Shown in pieces: positions 20,825 through 31,956 of a stretch of 64,000 bases of DNA. Made by a program: the position numbers and the translations under genes. Each line of letters starts with the position of its first letter. The first letter of the stretch is position 1. Source of the stretch: Oxalicibacterium flavum (lineage in GTDB: Bacteria; Pseudomonadota; Gammaproteobacteria; Burkholderiales; Burkholderiaceae_D); the NCBI RefSeq assembly GCF_014635065.1, contig NZ_BMCG01000003.1, positions 372,001-436,000 on the forward strand. Direction: 5' to 3'. A model generated the notes under the pieces. The model was not told the origin of the DNA. It searched no databases and worked only from the letters and a program-made list of their open reading frames with translations.

Positions 20825-21931
20825 ATGCGCTTCCTTCCCGAACCTCCGCCCGCCCATGGCAAGCCGACCGGCACCGCCATCGTGCTGGTCAATCTCGGCA
20901 CGCCCGATGCGCCGACCAGTTCCGCGGTGCGCCGCTACCTCAAGCAGTTCCTGTCGGACCCGCGCGTGGTCGAGATTCCGCGCCTCGTCTGGTCGCCCAT
21001 CCTGCATCTGGCGATCCTGCCGTTTCGCTCCGGGCAGTCGGCCGCCAAGTACGATGCGATCTGGGAAGAGGAAGGTTCGCCGCTGCGCATCCATACCGAA
21101 CGGCAGGCGCGCCTGCTGGCGCTTGCGCTGAACCGGCGCGGCCACCGCGTGCGCGTGGTGCATGCGATGCGCTACGGCAATCCCGGCGTGCCGGCGGTGC
21201 TGCGCAAGCTCAAGGAAGAAGGCTGCGAACGCATCCTCGTGCTGCCGGCCTACCCGCAGTATTCGGGTACCACCACCGCTTCCATCTTCGACGCCGTGTT
21301 CGCGCATTACCGCCAGGTGCGCGATGTGCCGGAACTGCGCTTCGTCAAGCATTACCACGACCATGAAGGCTATGTGCGCGCGCTGCGGCAGTCGGTGTTG
21401 GCGCACTGGGAAATGGCCGGCCAGCCCGAAAAGCTGGTCATGAGTTTCCACGGCGTGCCCAAGCGCACGCTGGAGCAGGGCGACCCGTATTTCCACGAAT
21501 GCCAGCAGACCGCAAGGCTGCTGGCGCAGTCGCTGGGGTTGTCGCCGGAGCAGTATCTGGTGACCTTCCAGTCGCGTTTCGGCAAGGCCGAATGGCTGCA
21601 GCCCTACACCGCGCCGACTTTGCAGCAGCTCGCGCGCGACGGCGTGCGGCGCGTCGATGTGATCTGTCCCGGCTTCACCAGCGATTGCCTGGAAACGCTG
21701 GAAGAGATCGCGATGGAAGTGCGGCAGGACTTCCTGCGGGCCGGCGGCAGCGATTTTCATTACATTCCGTGCCTGAACGAGCACGAGGCCTGGATCGCGG
21801 CGCTGGCCGAGATCGCCGAGCAGCACATGATCGGCTGGCCGACGCTGGCGAATGCTGCGCAGCGCGAGGAACTCGACCGGCAACTGCGTCTGGCCGACGA
21901 GGAGCAGGCGTCACAGGACTTTCAGCCGTAG
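20825..21931 (+). CDS. hemH: Ferrochelatase
   Basis: 368 residues. It inserts Fe2+ into protoporphyrin IX at the inner membrane. The conserved metal-site His is H209 in MSFHGVP, and the acidic partner is in YIPCLNEHEAW near residue 320. The start IVLVNLGTPDAP is typical. An AGGAG at 20806-20810 is 14 bases before the ATG, somewhat long. It follows recN by 76 bases. hemJ, the preceding pathway step, is at 6.5 kb. Confidence 0.95.
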   Translation: MRFLPEPPPAHGKPTGTAIVLVNLGTPDAPTSSAVRRYLKQFLSDPRVVEIPRLVWSPILHLAILPFRSGQSAAKYDAIWEEEGSPLRIHTERQARLLALALNRRGHRVRVVHAMRYGNPGVPAVLRKLKEEGCERILVLPAYPQYSGTTTASIFDAVFAHYRQVRDVPELRFVKHYHDHEGYVRALRQSVLAHWEMAGQPEKLVMSFHGVPKRTLEQGDPYFHECQQTARLLAQSLGLSPEQYLVTFQSRFGKAEWLQPYTAPTLQQLARDGVRRVDVICPGFTSDCLETLEEIAMEVRQDFLRAGGSDFHYIPCLNEHEAWIAALAEIAEQHMIGWPTLANAAQREELDRQLRLADEEQASQDFQP

Positions 21932-22065
21932 CGGCTGCAAACCAACCGCGCGCCAGCCGAAAAAATTACAACATCAAGGCGCCTGCTCGCCTTATCATCG
22001 CGGGTTGCTCCGGCACGGACGCGGCCGGAAAGTTGGCGGAGCGTCAATTTTCCCGCTGCCACTCT

Positions 22066-22093
22066 CTTGAAAACATGGGGGATAGCCCCATGT
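22066..22093 (+). promoter_or_regulatory. Sigma-32 heat-shock promoter of grpE
   Basis: CTTGAAA (22066-22072) and CCCCATGT (22086-22093) are 13 bases apart, an exact match to the sigma-32 consensus CTTGAAA-N11-16-CCCCATNT. The -10 is the right half of a perfect inverted repeat CATGGGG-N5-CCCCATG (22074-22092). The predicted start near 22098 leaves a ~60-base leader. Confidence 0.85.
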
Positions 22094-22160
22094 GGGCATT
22101 CGTATTCATTCCCGCATTCAGCCATGTTGCTGTAACCCATTGATTGTTGGAGATTTTTTC

Positions 22161-22703
22161 ATGCAAGACCAGGACAAGTACGCCGAGCAGGCGGCATCGA
22201 TGGAAGAGCCGGTAAAGGCTGGCGACGCCGAGGCGCCCGCCGCAGCGGCGCCGACGCTGGAAGAACAGCTGGCCACCGCGCAGCAGCAGATCCAGGAACT
22301 GCAGGACGCCTTCCTGCGCGCCAAGGCCGAGGCCGAGAATGCCCGACGCCGCGCCCAGGACGATATCGCACGTGCCCACAAATTCGCGATCGAGGGCTTT
22401 GCCGAGGCGCTGGTGCCGGTCAAGGACAGCCTCGAAATGGCGCTGCAGGTCGAGACGCCGTCGGTCGAGTCGCTGCGCGAAGGCGTCGAGGTGACGCTCA
22501 AGCAGCTCAATACCGCCTTCGACAAGGGCCGCCTGGTGGAAGTCCTGCCGCAGCAGGGCGACAAGCTCGATCCGATGAAGCATCAGGCGATCTCCATGGT
22601 GCCGGCTCAACAGGAGGCCAACACCATCGTCGCCGTGCTGCAGAAGGGCTACATGATCTCGGATCGCCTGCTGCGCCCCGCGCTGGTGACGGTAGCGCAG
22701 TAA
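22161..22703 (+). CDS. grpE: Nucleotide exchange factor GrpE
   Basis: 180 residues. A long helical N-terminal half (~35-85, [35 protein letters not shown]) makes the dimer coiled coil. The C-terminal half is the beta wing that contacts DnaK ([25 protein letters not shown]). GrpE releases ADP from DnaK. The ATG at 22161 has a TTGGAGA Shine-Dalgarno at 22147-22153. It is the first gene of the heat-shock series grpE-dnaK-dnaJ. Confidence 0.95.
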   Translation: MQDQDKYAEQAASMEEPVKAGDAEAPAAAAPTLEEQLATAQQQIQELQDAFLRAKAEAENARRRAQDDIARAHKFAIEGFAEALVPVKDSLEMALQVETPSVESLREGVEVTLKQLNTAFDKGRLVEVLPQQGDKLDPMKHQAISMVPAQQEANTIVAVLQKGYMISDRLLRPALVTVAQ

Positions 22704-22713
22704 AAAACGGCAA

Positions 22714-22747
22714 AAACGGCTTGAAAGCGGGCCGTTTCACCGCATAT
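22714..22747 (+). promoter_or_regulatory. Second sigma-32 promoter / attenuator hairpin before dnaK
   Basis: CTTGAAA (22720-22726), 13 bases, then CCGCATAT (22740-22747) matches sigma-32 with one mismatch in the -10. The same stretch can fold as AAACGGC (22714-22720) with GCCGTTT (22731-22737), a 7-bp hairpin. It may therefore both weaken read-through from grpE and start dnaK transcription on its own. Confidence 0.6.
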
Positions 22748-22814
22748 TGAGCGGTATCCAGCCATTTTTCATATTCAACAGTTTCGTTTTAAAGATATTT
22801 AAGGGAAGACCATC

Positions 22815-24761
<1,947 letters not shown>

Positions 24762-24770
24762 TGCGGTAAC

Positions 24771-24796
24771 GGCGGCGGCCAGCGATGGCCGCCGTC
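24771..24796 (+). terminator. Stem-loop between dnaK and dnaJ
   Basis: GGCGGCC and GGCCGCC form a 7-bp GC stem around an AGCGAT loop, just after the dnaK stop. No T run follows, so this is more likely an mRNA-stability or partial attenuation hairpin that lowers dnaJ relative to dnaK than a full terminator. Confidence 0.5.
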
Positions 24797-24901
24797 GCGC
24801 ATGTGGTCCGCGGGCGCCGGGTCGGCGGTTGAAAAACCTCGACTCGGCGTTTGCATGAATGGCAGTTCGGAAACAGCAGAGAAAAGACAGGGCAGGTACA
24901 G

Positions 24902-26020
24902 ATGGCGAAGCGTGATTTTTACGAGATTCTTGGTGTCGGCAAGAATGCCTCGGAAGACGAGCTCAAGAAGGCGTATCGCAAACTTGCGATGAAGCATCAT
25001 CCGGATCGCAATCCGGGCAGCAAGGAAGCGGAAGAGAAATTCAAGGAAGCCAAGGAGGCTTACGAGATGCTCTCCGATCCGCAGAAGCGCGACGCCTACG
25101 ACCGTTACGGCCATGCCGGTGTGGATCCCAACAACGGCATGGGCGGAGGCGCCGGCGGCTTTGCCGATGCCTTCGGCGACATCTTCGGCGACATCTTCGG
25201 TCAGGCTGCAGGACGCGGCCGTGGCGGTCCGCAGGTCTATCGCGGCGCCGACCTGCGCTACAACCTCGAGATCACGCTGGAACAGGCGGCGCATGGCTAC
25301 GACACCACGATCCGCGTGCCGTCGTGGGACGAGTGCGATACCTGCCACGGCAGCGGCGCCAAGCCCGGCACCTCGCCCACCACCTGCACCACCTGCGGTG
25401 GCCACGGCCAGGTACGCATGCAGCAGGGCTTCTTCAGCGTGCTGCAGACCTGCCCGAAATGCCACGGCTCGGGCAAGATGAATCCGTCGCCGTGCACGGC
25501 CTGCAGCGGTGCCGGCAAGATCAAGCGCAACAAGACGCTCGAAGTGCAGATTCCGGCCGGCATCGACGACGGCATGCGCATCCGCTCGTCCGGCAACGGC
25601 GAACCCGGCATGAACGGCGGTCCGCCGGGCGACCTCTACGTGGAAATCCGCATCAAGCCGCATCCGGTGTTCCAGCGCGAAGGCGACGACCTGCATTGCG
25701 AGATTCCGATCTCGTTTGCCAAGGCCGCGCTCGGCGGCGAGGTCGAGGTGCCCACGCTCAATGGCAAGGCCTCCTTCACGCTGCCCGAAGGCACGCAGAC
25801 CGGCAAGACCTTCCGCCTGCGCAGCAAGGGCATCAAGGGCGTGCGCTCGGGCTACGCCGGCGACCTGTTCTGCCACGTCGTGATCGAAACGCCGGTCACG
25901 CTGACCGAGCGTCAGAAGGATTTGCTGCGCGAGTTCGAGCAGCTGACGATCGAGGGCGGTTCCAAGCACAGTCCGCAGACCAAGACCTGGAAGGACAAGG
26001 TCAAGGAATTCTTCGAGTAA
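24902..26020 (+). CDS. dnaJ: Chaperone protein DnaJ (Hsp40, type I)
   Basis: 372 residues. The J-domain carries HPD at 33-35, followed by a Gly/Phe-rich linker (~75-105). The zinc domain has four CxxCxGxG repeats ([32 protein letters not shown]), and two beta C-terminal substrate domains follow. DnaJ delivers clients to DnaK and triggers its ATPase. The ATG at 24902 gives [12 protein letters not shown]. Spacing from dnaK is 140 bases, with no second strong sigma-32 box. Confidence 0.97.
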   Translation: MAKRDFYEILGVGKNASEDELKKAYRKLAMKHHPDRNPGSKEAEEKFKEAKEAYEMLSDPQKRDAYDRYGHAGVDPNNGMGGGAGGFADAFGDIFGDIFGQAAGRGRGGPQVYRGADLRYNLEITLEQAAHGYDTTIRVPSWDECDTCHGSGAKPGTSPTTCTTCGGHGQVRMQQGFFSVLQTCPKCHGSGKMNPSPCTACSGAGKIKRNKTLEVQIPAGIDDGMRIRSSGNGEPGMNGGPPGDLYVEIRIKPHPVFQREGDDLHCEIPISFAKAALGGEVEVPTLNGKASFTLPEGTQTGKTFRLRSKGIKGVRSGYAGDLFCHVVIETPVTLTERQKDLLREFEQLTIEGGSKHSPQTKTWKDKVKEFFE

Positions 26021-26057
26021 GCGTCATCAAGGCCGGTTTCACCGGCGCAGGAATGTG

Positions 26058-26090
26058 ACCGCCGGGCAATTTTTGCCCGGCGGTTTGCTT
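26058..26090 (+). terminator. Rho-independent terminator after dnaJ
   Basis: A 12-bp stem pairs ACCGCCGGGCAA (26058-26069) with TTGCCCGGCGGT (26073-26084), with a TTT loop and trailing TTGCTTT. It closes the grpE-dnaK-dnaJ unit. Confidence 0.85.
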
Positions 26091-26151
26091 TATGATGGGC
26101 GGACTGCCTGTATCTGTCTTTCTTCCGTTTCCCGTTTTGCCCCGTTCATCA

Positions 26152-27201
26152 ATGCCCGAGTCCGTCCTTCGCAAGCCCGACTTTTCCCTTTCCCTGTTCT
26201 GCGACGATGCGGTACTGCGTGCCGCGCTGATCCTGCTCGCGCAGCGCGTCGACCCCGCCATGGTCATCGATGCCGTTCCCATGGAATCCGCATCTGCCGC
26301 ATCCATGCAGGCCGATCTCGCCATCGTCGCGCACGGCGGCAGCATCGATGCGGCGGCCGTGCTGCACGAACTGCGCGCCTGCGAGTGGGAGCTTCCCGTA
26401 CTTCTGCTGCTGCCGGACGACACCGCGTGTCCGGCCTACACCATCGATGGCGACATGACCGAATGCATGACGCTGCCGCTCGACGAAGCCGAGGTCGCAG
26501 CGCGCCTGCGCTACCTGATCGACATGCTGCACGCGCGCCGCGCGCAGCAGGAGCGGCTGGATATGTTGCTTGACGGCATGCGCGGCATCGGCGAGGAGCG
26601 CGGTATCGGTACCGAGGAAATGCTGGCAGGCTTCGACCGGCTCGTGCATTTCCACGACGAGGCGACGGCCGCGCACGGTCGGCGCGTGGGGCGCTATGTG
26701 CGCATCATCGCCGGCGCGGCGGGCCTGTCGCACGACGAAGTCGATCTGCTCGAGCAGGCGGCGTCGCTGCACGATATCGGCAAGATCGGCATCGCGCCGG
26801 CGCTGCTCAACAAGCACGGCCGGCTCGATCCGCAGGAGATGAGCGCGATGCGCGAGCATGCACAGATGGGCTACGACATCCTTGCCAACGGCGCCTCGTC
26901 CTTCCTGCGCACCGCTGCCGCCGTCGCGCGCTCGCACCACGAACGTTTCGACGGCGCCGGCTATCCGCAGGGGTTGCGCGGCGAGCGGATTCCGGTGGAA
27001 GCGCGCATCGTGGCGCTGGCCGACGTCTATGACGCGCTGACCTCGGCGCGCCCCTACAAGCCGGCGTGGAGTCCGGAGCAGGCCTGCGCCTTCATCACCG
27101 AAAACCGTGCCGCCTTCGATCCGGAACTGGTTGACGCGTTCATGCGCCACGGCGACGAGATCAGGACGTTGCAAACCGAACAGAGTGCCGCAGATAATTG
27201 A
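26152..27201 (+). CDS. HD-GYP domain protein with degenerate receiver
   Basis: 349 residues. Residues ~165-340 form an HD-GYP phosphodiesterase domain with H207-D208 (SLHDIGKIGI), HHE at 262-264 and the GYP signature at 270-272 (DGAGYP). This predicts cleavage of cyclic-di-GMP. Residues ~10-125 have the pattern of a response-regulator receiver (DLAIVAHGG, ELPVLLLLPDD, LPLDEAEVAARLRYLI) but the phospho-Asp is replaced by AHGG and the KPF Lys is lost. The ATG at 26152 is preferred; an ATG at 26092 would begin in the dnaJ terminator tail. A TATGAT box is at 26091-26096. Confidence 0.85.
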   Translation: MPESVLRKPDFSLSLFCDDAVLRAALILLAQRVDPAMVIDAVPMESASAASMQADLAIVAHGGSIDAAAVLHELRACEWELPVLLLLPDDTACPAYTIDGDMTECMTLPLDEAEVAARLRYLIDMLHARRAQQERLDMLLDGMRGIGEERGIGTEEMLAGFDRLVHFHDEATAAHGRRVGRYVRIIAGAAGLSHDEVDLLEQAASLHDIGKIGIAPALLNKHGRLDPQEMSAMREHAQMGYDILANGASSFLRTAAAVARSHHERFDGAGYPQGLRGERIPVEARIVALADVYDALTSARPYKPAWSPEQACAFITENRAAFDPELVDAFMRHGDEIRTLQTEQSAADN

Positions 27202-27288
27202 TGCGCGGACCGCCGTTCGGCAGCAGAATGGCGGGGCGACAACACGATGTCGGTCATGAGCAAAAACAACAACCGGACGAGGTAGGCG

Positions 27289-28143
27289 ATGAAATGGGAA
27301 GGCAACCGCGAAAGCGGCAATGTGGAAGACAGGCGCGGCAGCGGCGCGCGATTGGGCGGCCGCTCGATCGGCATCGGCACCATCGTCATCGCGCTGCTCG
27401 GCTCGTATTTCCTCGGCATCAATCCGATGACCATCATCGGCCTGTTGAGCGGTGGTCAGGTGCAGACGCAGCAGGCGCCGATCCAGGAAACGCCGGCCGA
27501 CGACCAGATGGCGCGCTTCGTGCGCACCGTGCTGGCCGATACCGAGGACACCTGGGGTACCATCTTCCGCGAGAACGGCGGCACCTACCAGCAGCCGCGC
27601 CTGGTGCTGTTCACCGGCCGCACGCCGACCGCCTGCGGTACCGGCGACACCGCGGCCGGTCCGTTCTACTGTCCCGGCGACCAGAAGATCTACATCGACC
27701 TCGCGTTCTACCAGACCATGCGCGAGCGCTTCCAGGTCGCCAGCGATTTCGCCCAGGCCTATGTGATCGCGCATGAGGTCGGCCATCACGTGCAGCACAT
27801 CACCGGCATCATGGACAAGGTTGACCAGGTCCGCCGCAGCGGCACCGAGAAGCAGGCCAATGCGATGTCGGTGCGTGTCGAACTGCAGGCCGACTGCTTT
27901 GCCGGCGTGTGGGCGCATCATGCCGACCGCGCGCGCGGCATCCTCGAACAGGGCGATGTGGAAAGCGCGCTGAAGGCCGCCAGCGCGATCGGCGACGATG
28001 CCTTGCAGAAGCAGTCGCAGGGCTACGTGGTGCCGGATTCGTTCACGCACGGCACCTCGGAACAGCGCGTGCGTTGGTTCAAACAGGGGATCGAAAGCGG
28101 CGACCTGAATACCTGCAACACGTTTGCGGCGCGCACGCTGTAG
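27289..28143 (+). CDS. ypfJ: Neutral zinc metallopeptidase, YpfJ/KPN_02809 family
   Basis: 284 residues. The start MKWEGNRESGNVEDRRG and one membrane helix (~27-55) are followed by a periplasmic domain with the zinc motif HEVGHH (H162, E163, H166). Two Cys (TACGTGD and FYCPGD) may form a disulfide. This conserved proteobacterial family is predicted to be membrane-anchored metallopeptidases; substrates are not established. A bidirectional terminator separates it from panB. Confidence 0.85.
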   Translation: MKWEGNRESGNVEDRRGSGARLGGRSIGIGTIVIALLGSYFLGINPMTIIGLLSGGQVQTQQAPIQETPADDQMARFVRTVLADTEDTWGTIFRENGGTYQQPRLVLFTGRTPTACGTGDTAAGPFYCPGDQKIYIDLAFYQTMRERFQVASDFAQAYVIAHEVGHHVQHITGIMDKVDQVRRSGTEKQANAMSVRVELQADCFAGVWAHHADRARGILEQGDVESALKAASAIGDDALQKQSQGYVVPDSFTHGTSEQRVRWFKQGIESGDLNTCNTFAARTL

Positions 28144-28162
28144 GCTGCCGGTCTCCAAAAAG

Positions 28163-28186
28163 AAAAAGCGCCCGAGGGCGCTTTTT
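28163..28186. terminator. Bidirectional terminator between ypfJ and panB
   Basis: AAAAAGCGCC and GGCGCTTTTT form a 10-bp stem with a CGAG loop. The flanking A and T runs let it work for both convergent genes. Confidence 0.85.
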
Positions 28187-28205
28187 CATGGCTGCTTCCC
28201 GAAGA

Positions 28206-29030
28206 CTAGAAGCAATGCTCGGGCGCCGGAAAGGTACCGTCCTTCACCTCGCGGATGTAGGCGCGCACCGCGCCTTCGATGCTGTCCTGGCCCTGCATGA
28301 AGTTCTTCACGAAGCGCGCCTTCTTGCCCGGAAAGACGTCGATGAAGTCGTGCATGACGAGCACCTGGCCCGAGCAGTCGGGACCGGCACCGATGCCGAT
28401 GGTGGGAATGGAGACCGCTTCGGTGACCGCCTTGCCCAGTGACGCCGGAATGGCTTCGAGCAGCAGTTGCGCGGCACCGGCTTCCTGCAGCGCGCGCGCA
28501 TCCTTGATCATCTGTTCGGCCGCCTCGGTGCTTTTTCCCTGCACCTTGTAGCCGCCGAACTGATGCACGAACTGCGGCGTCAGGCCGAGATGGGCCATCA
28601 CCGGGATCGCGCGCTCGCTCAGGAAACGCACCGTATCGACGAGCCAGGCGCCGCCTTCGATCTTGACCATCTTGGCGCCGGCCTGCACGAGCTTGACGGC
28701 GTTGCGATAGGCATCTTCCCTGGTCGCGTAGGAGCCGAACGGCATGTCGGACATGACGAAGGCGGTCCTGGCGCCGCGCGCGACGCTGGCCGTGTGGTAG
28801 GCGACGTCCTCGATCGTGACCGGCAGCGTGGAATCGTGTCCCTGGCAGACCATGCCGAGCGAGTCGCCGATCAGCAGCATCTCGACGCCGCACATGTCCA
28901 TCAGCGAGGCGAAGCTCGCATCGTAGGCGGTCAGCATGGTGATCTTCTCGCCGCGGTCGCGCATGGCCTGCAGCGACGTGATCGTGACCGGCTTGGTGCG
29001 TTGTGCGTTTTCCTGCAGATAACTGGCCAT
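28206..29030 (-). CDS. panB: 3-methyl-2-oxobutanoate hydroxymethyltransferase
   Basis: 274 residues. It makes ketopantoate from ketoisovalerate with methylene-THF, the first step of pantothenate synthesis. The family motifs [35 protein letters not shown] and KIEGG are clear, with metal-binding Asp residues in IGDSLG and the later VMSDMPF. The ATG at 29030 overlaps the stop of the upstream deoxynucleoside kinase by one base, so translation is coupled. panC is not in the window. Confidence 0.95.
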   Translation of the reverse strand: MASYLQENAQRTKPVTITSLQAMRDRGEKITMLTAYDASFASLMDMCGVEMLLIGDSLGMVCQGHDSTLPVTIEDVAYHTASVARGARTAFVMSDMPFGSYATREDAYRNAVKLVQAGAKMVKIEGGAWLVDTVRFLSERAIPVMAHLGLTPQFVHQFGGYKVQGKSTEAAEQMIKDARALQEAGAAQLLLEAIPASLGKAVTEAVSIPTIGIGAGPDCSGQVLVMHDFIDVFPGKKARFVKNFMQGQDSIEGAVRAYIREVKDGTFPAPEHCF

Positions 29031-29671
29031 TATTCCCCCCGGCTGAAAAACTCGCGCTTGCCGCGCATGTTGGCGATGCGCTGCAGCAGCAGCGCGAAAT
29101 CCTCGTCGTTGTCGATGGGATTCAGGTGTTCGGTGTTGACGATCAGCAGCGGCGACGCCTCGTAGTCGTAGAAGATGCGGCTGTAGGCTTCGCACAGCTT
29201 CTCGATGTAGTTTTCGGAGATCGCCGCTTCCATCGGAATGCCGCGCTTGCGGATGCGGTCGATCAGCGTGGCCGGCTCGGCCTGCAGATAGATGACGAGG
29301 TCCGGCAGCGGCGCCTGCGGGCGCAGGTGTTCGTAGAGTTGCTGGTACAGCGCCAGTTCGTCGTCGCCGAGCGTCAGCCGCGCGAAGATCGGGTCCTTGT
29401 CGAGCAGGAAGTCGGAGACGATGCGCGCGTCGAACAGATCGGGCTGCGCCAGGTCGCGCAACTGGTTCAGGCGCTGGAACAGGAAGAACATCTGCGTCGG
29501 CAGCGCGTAGCGCGCGGCGTCGCGGTAGAACTTTTCGAGGAAGGGATTTTCCTCCGGCAGTTCGAGCAGGGTTTGCGCCTCGAGCTGCGCGGCCAGCTTG
29601 CGCGACAGGCTGGTCTTGCCGGCGCCGATGGCGCCTTCGACCACGATGTATTTGTAGTTGTCCAGATTCAT
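29030..29671 (-). CDS. Deoxynucleoside kinase (dGK/dAK family)
   Basis: 213 residues. The P-loop GAIGAGKT is at 13-20. The nucleoside-site [15 protein letters not shown] and the LID-type arginines in [24 protein letters not shown] follow the dNK fold. Such enzymes phosphorylate deoxyadenosine or deoxyguanosine in salvage; which base is preferred is not clear. Pairing with panB is common in betaproteobacteria, where folK is also close by. Confidence 0.87.
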   Translation of the reverse strand: MNLDNYKYIVVEGAIGAGKTSLSRKLAAQLEAQTLLELPEENPFLEKFYRDAARYALPTQMFFLFQRLNQLRDLAQPDLFDARIVSDFLLDKDPIFARLTLGDDELALYQQLYEHLRPQAPLPDLVIYLQAEPATLIDRIRKRGIPMEAAISENYIEKLCEAYSRIFYDYEASPLLIVNTEHLNPIDNDEDFALLLQRIANMRGKREFFSRGE

Positions 29672-29707
29672 TGCGTTATTGGTGCTGTATCGGTGCCTTC
29701 CCGGTCT

Positions 29708-30055
29708 TCAGGAACGGAAGATGAAATATACCGCGCCGACCAGGCACAGTGCCGCCCATACGTAATCGAGCTTGAACGGCTGACCCATGAAGAACAGCGC
29801 GAACGGCACGAAAACCGTGAGTGTAATCGCTTCCTGCAGGATTTTCAGTTGAGCCAGGCTCATCTCGGTGTAGCCGATGCGGTTGGCCGGCACCTGCAGC
29901 AGGTATTCGAACAGCGCGATGCCCCAGCTGATCAGCGCGGCGATCCACCACGGCTTGGAGGCGAGGCCCTTCAGATGACCGTACCAGGCGAAGGTCATGA
30001 AGACGTTGGACAGCGTCAGCAGGACGGTGGTCTGCACGATGACGGGAATCTGCAT
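29708..30055 (-). CDS. DUF486 (DMT-like) four-helix membrane protein
   Basis: 115 residues made almost wholly of four membrane helices. VLLTLSNVFMTFAWYGHLK and LQVPANRIGYTEMSLAQLKILQEAITLTVFVPFALFFMG are the DUF486 family signature, related to small multidrug-resistance-type DMT proteins. No transport substrate is known. It sits between folK (30 bases upstream) and the kinase gene (36 bases downstream) on one strand. Confidence 0.85.
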   Translation of the reverse strand: MQIPVIVQTTVLLTLSNVFMTFAWYGHLKGLASKPWWIAALISWGIALFEYLLQVPANRIGYTEMSLAQLKILQEAITLTVFVPFALFFMGQPFKLDYVWAALCLVGAVYFIFRS

Positions 30056-30085
30056 GAGGGCCTCGAAATCGGAAGGTGAGGAAAG

Positions 30086-30562
30086 TCAGGGAATCCGCGC
30101 GATCGCCTGATCGGCAACGCCGGCCACGAAACCGTGCGCAGAGCCCTGGCCCGGAATCTCGATGAAGGGATCGATCTGCAGCAGCGGGATCAGCACGAAG
30201 GCGCGCACGGTCAGGCGCGGATGCGGTACGGTCAGCTCGGGTGTGGCGATGCGCTCGTCGCCGTACAGCAGCAGGTCGAGATCGAGGGTACGTGGCGCGT
30301 TGAGGTAGGAGCGCTGGCGGCCGAACTGTGTTTCGAGCGCGAGCAATTGCTGCAGCAAGGTGTGGGCATCGAGCGTGGTGTCGAGCTGCGCGACCGCGTT
30401 GACGTAGTCGTCGCCGTCGGCGTCGATCGGCGCGGTGCGGAACAGTGCCGACTGTGCGCTCAGGCGCGTGCCGGGCAGGGTATCGAGCGCGAGAATGGCT
30501 TGCGCCACCGTCTCGCGCGCAGCGCCGAGATTGGCGCCGATGCCGACGTAGGCGCGCGTCAT
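30086..30562 (-). CDS. folK: 2-amino-4-hydroxy-6-hydroxymethyldihydropteridine pyrophosphokinase
   Basis: 158 residues. HPPK transfers pyrophosphate from ATP to the pterin in folate synthesis. The start AYVGIGANLG and the metal motif RTLDLDLLLYG with D94 and D96 are diagnostic, as is VPHPRLTVRAFVLIPL. Its ATG overlaps the pcnB stop by four bases. pcnB-folK is a common proteobacterial pair; here panB is close as well. Confidence 0.95.
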   Translation of the reverse strand: MTRAYVGIGANLGAARETVAQAILALDTLPGTRLSAQSALFRTAPIDADGDDYVNAVAQLDTTLDAHTLLQQLLALETQFGRQRSYLNAPRTLDLDLLLYGDERIATPELTVPHPRLTVRAFVLIPLLQIDPFIEIPGQGSAHGFVAGVADQAIARIP

Positions 30563-31956
30563 TCGCTCTGGTCCGCTCCGGTGCTGCCTTGCTCTTGGCC
30601 TTGGCCCTTGCGGCTGCGCCCGCCGCGACGGCGGCGCTTCTTGGCCGGCGCTGCCGCTTCTTCGCCGCCGGCCGTATTGCGTGCAGCGGGTTTCTTCGCC
30701 AGCAGTCGTTCGCGTTCGGGGCCGTCGGCGGCGACGAAGTCGGTCCACCAGTCGCCGATCTCGCGCTCGATCTCGCCCGAGGCGCAGCGCAGCAGCAGGA
30801 AGTCGTAGCCGGCGCGGAAGCGCTGATGTTCGATCAGCTTGTACGGCGTCTTGCCGACGCGGCGGTCGAAGCGCGGCTGCATGGCCCAGATGTCGCGCAT
30901 GTCGGAGGCGATCTTGCGCTGCAGCGCGAGCTTGTCGGTCTGCGTGTTGAGCACGTCGTCGGCGGCCAGGTGCAGCGCCGGAATCGGATATTCGCCGGCG
31001 GCCTGGTAGGCCTTCCATTTTTCCAGCACCTGATGCCAGAGCAGGGCCGCGAACAGGAAGCCCGGCGACACCGGTTTGCCCTGTCGCACCCGCTCGTCGG
31101 TGGCGTCGAGCGCGAGGCGCACGAACTTCTCGCCGAGCGGCTGTTCGAGCACGACGTCGAGCAGCGGCAGCAGGCCGTGGTGCAGGCCTTCCTTGCGCAA
31201 CTGCTGCAGGCAGGCCAGCGCATGACCGCTCAGCAGCAGCTTCAGCATCTCGTCGAACACGCGCGCGGCCGGCACGTTGTTGACCAGCGGCGCCATGACC
31301 GAGATCGGCGCGCGCGTATCCTCGGCGATCGTGAAGTTGAGCTTGGCGGCGAAGCGCACCACGCGCAGCAGGCGCACCGGGTCTTCGCGGTAGCGCGCCT
31401 CGGGCACGCCGATGATGCGCAGCGTCTTGTTGCGGATGTCGGCCATGCCGCCGTGGTAGTCGAGCACGCGCTGCGTGGCCGGGTCGTAGTACATGGCGTT
31501 GATGGTGAAGTCGCGCCGCAGCGCATCCTCGTGCTGTTCGCCGAAGGTGTTGTCGCGCAGCACGCGGCCGTGTTCGTCCTTGGGCGCGTCTTCGGCGGAG
31601 GCGCCGCGGAAGGTCGTCACCTCGAGCAGGTCCTGACCGAACATGACATGCACGATCTGGAAGCGGCGGCCGATGATGAAGGCGCGCCGGAACAGTTTCT
31701 TGACCTGTTCGGGCGTGGCGTCGGTGGCGATGTCGAAATCCTTGGGCTTGACGCCGAGCAGCAGGTCGCGCACCGCGCCGCCGACGAGGAAGGCCTTGAA
31801 GCCGGCCTGCTGCAGCGTGCTGGTGACGCGGATCGCGTTGTTGGAGACCAGCTTGGGATCGATGCCGTGTTCCTGCGCCGTCAGGATGTCGGGCTGGGTG
31901 GCGTCGCCACGCTTCTTCTTGGGGCCGAGGATGCGGCGGATGAGCTTCTTGATCAT
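30559..31956 (-). CDS. pcnB: Poly(A) polymerase I
   Basis: 465 residues. The nucleotidyltransferase core has FLVGGAVRDLLLG and the metal residues D73 and D75 in DFDIATDA. The family motif RREDFTINAM appears as RRDFTINAMYYDP, then YREDPVRLLRVVRFAAKL. The C-terminus is very rich in Lys/Arg ([15 protein letters not shown]), as expected for RNA binding. It adds poly(A) to RNA 3' ends to promote decay. It is coupled by 4-base overlaps to the HAD gene before it and folK after it. Confidence 0.94.
   Translation of the reverse strand: MIKKLIRRILGPKKKRGDATQPDILTAQEHGIDPKLVSNNAIRVTSTLQQAGFKAFLVGGAVRDLLLGVKPKDFDIATDATPEQVKKLFRRAFIIGRRFQIVHVMFGQDLLEVTTFRGASAEDAPKDEHGRVLRDNTFGEQHEDALRRDFTINAMYYDPATQRVLDYHGGMADIRNKTLRIIGVPEARYREDPVRLLRVVRFAAKLNFTIAEDTRAPISVMAPLVNNVPAARVFDEMLKLLLSGHALACLQQLRKEGLHHGLLPLLDVVLEQPLGEKFVRLALDATDERVRQGKPVSPGFLFAALLWHQVLEKWKAYQAAGEYPIPALHLAADDVLNTQTDKLALQRKIASDMRDIWAMQPRFDRRVGKTPYKLIEHQRFRAGYDFLLLRCASGEIEREIGDWWTDFVAADGPERERLLAKKPAARNTAGGEEAAAPAKKRRRRGGRSRKGQGQEQGSTGADQSE

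Noticed and set aside
21916-21970. Hairpin CGGCTG/CAGCCG after hemH as a terminator
   Set aside because: The stem is followed by an A run, not a T run, for the plus-strand transcript.
21932-22160. CIRCE operator for HrcA before grpE
   Set aside because: No TTAGCACTC-N9-GAGTGCTAA-like repeat is present; the palindrome there is a different sequence and overlaps a sigma-32 promoter.
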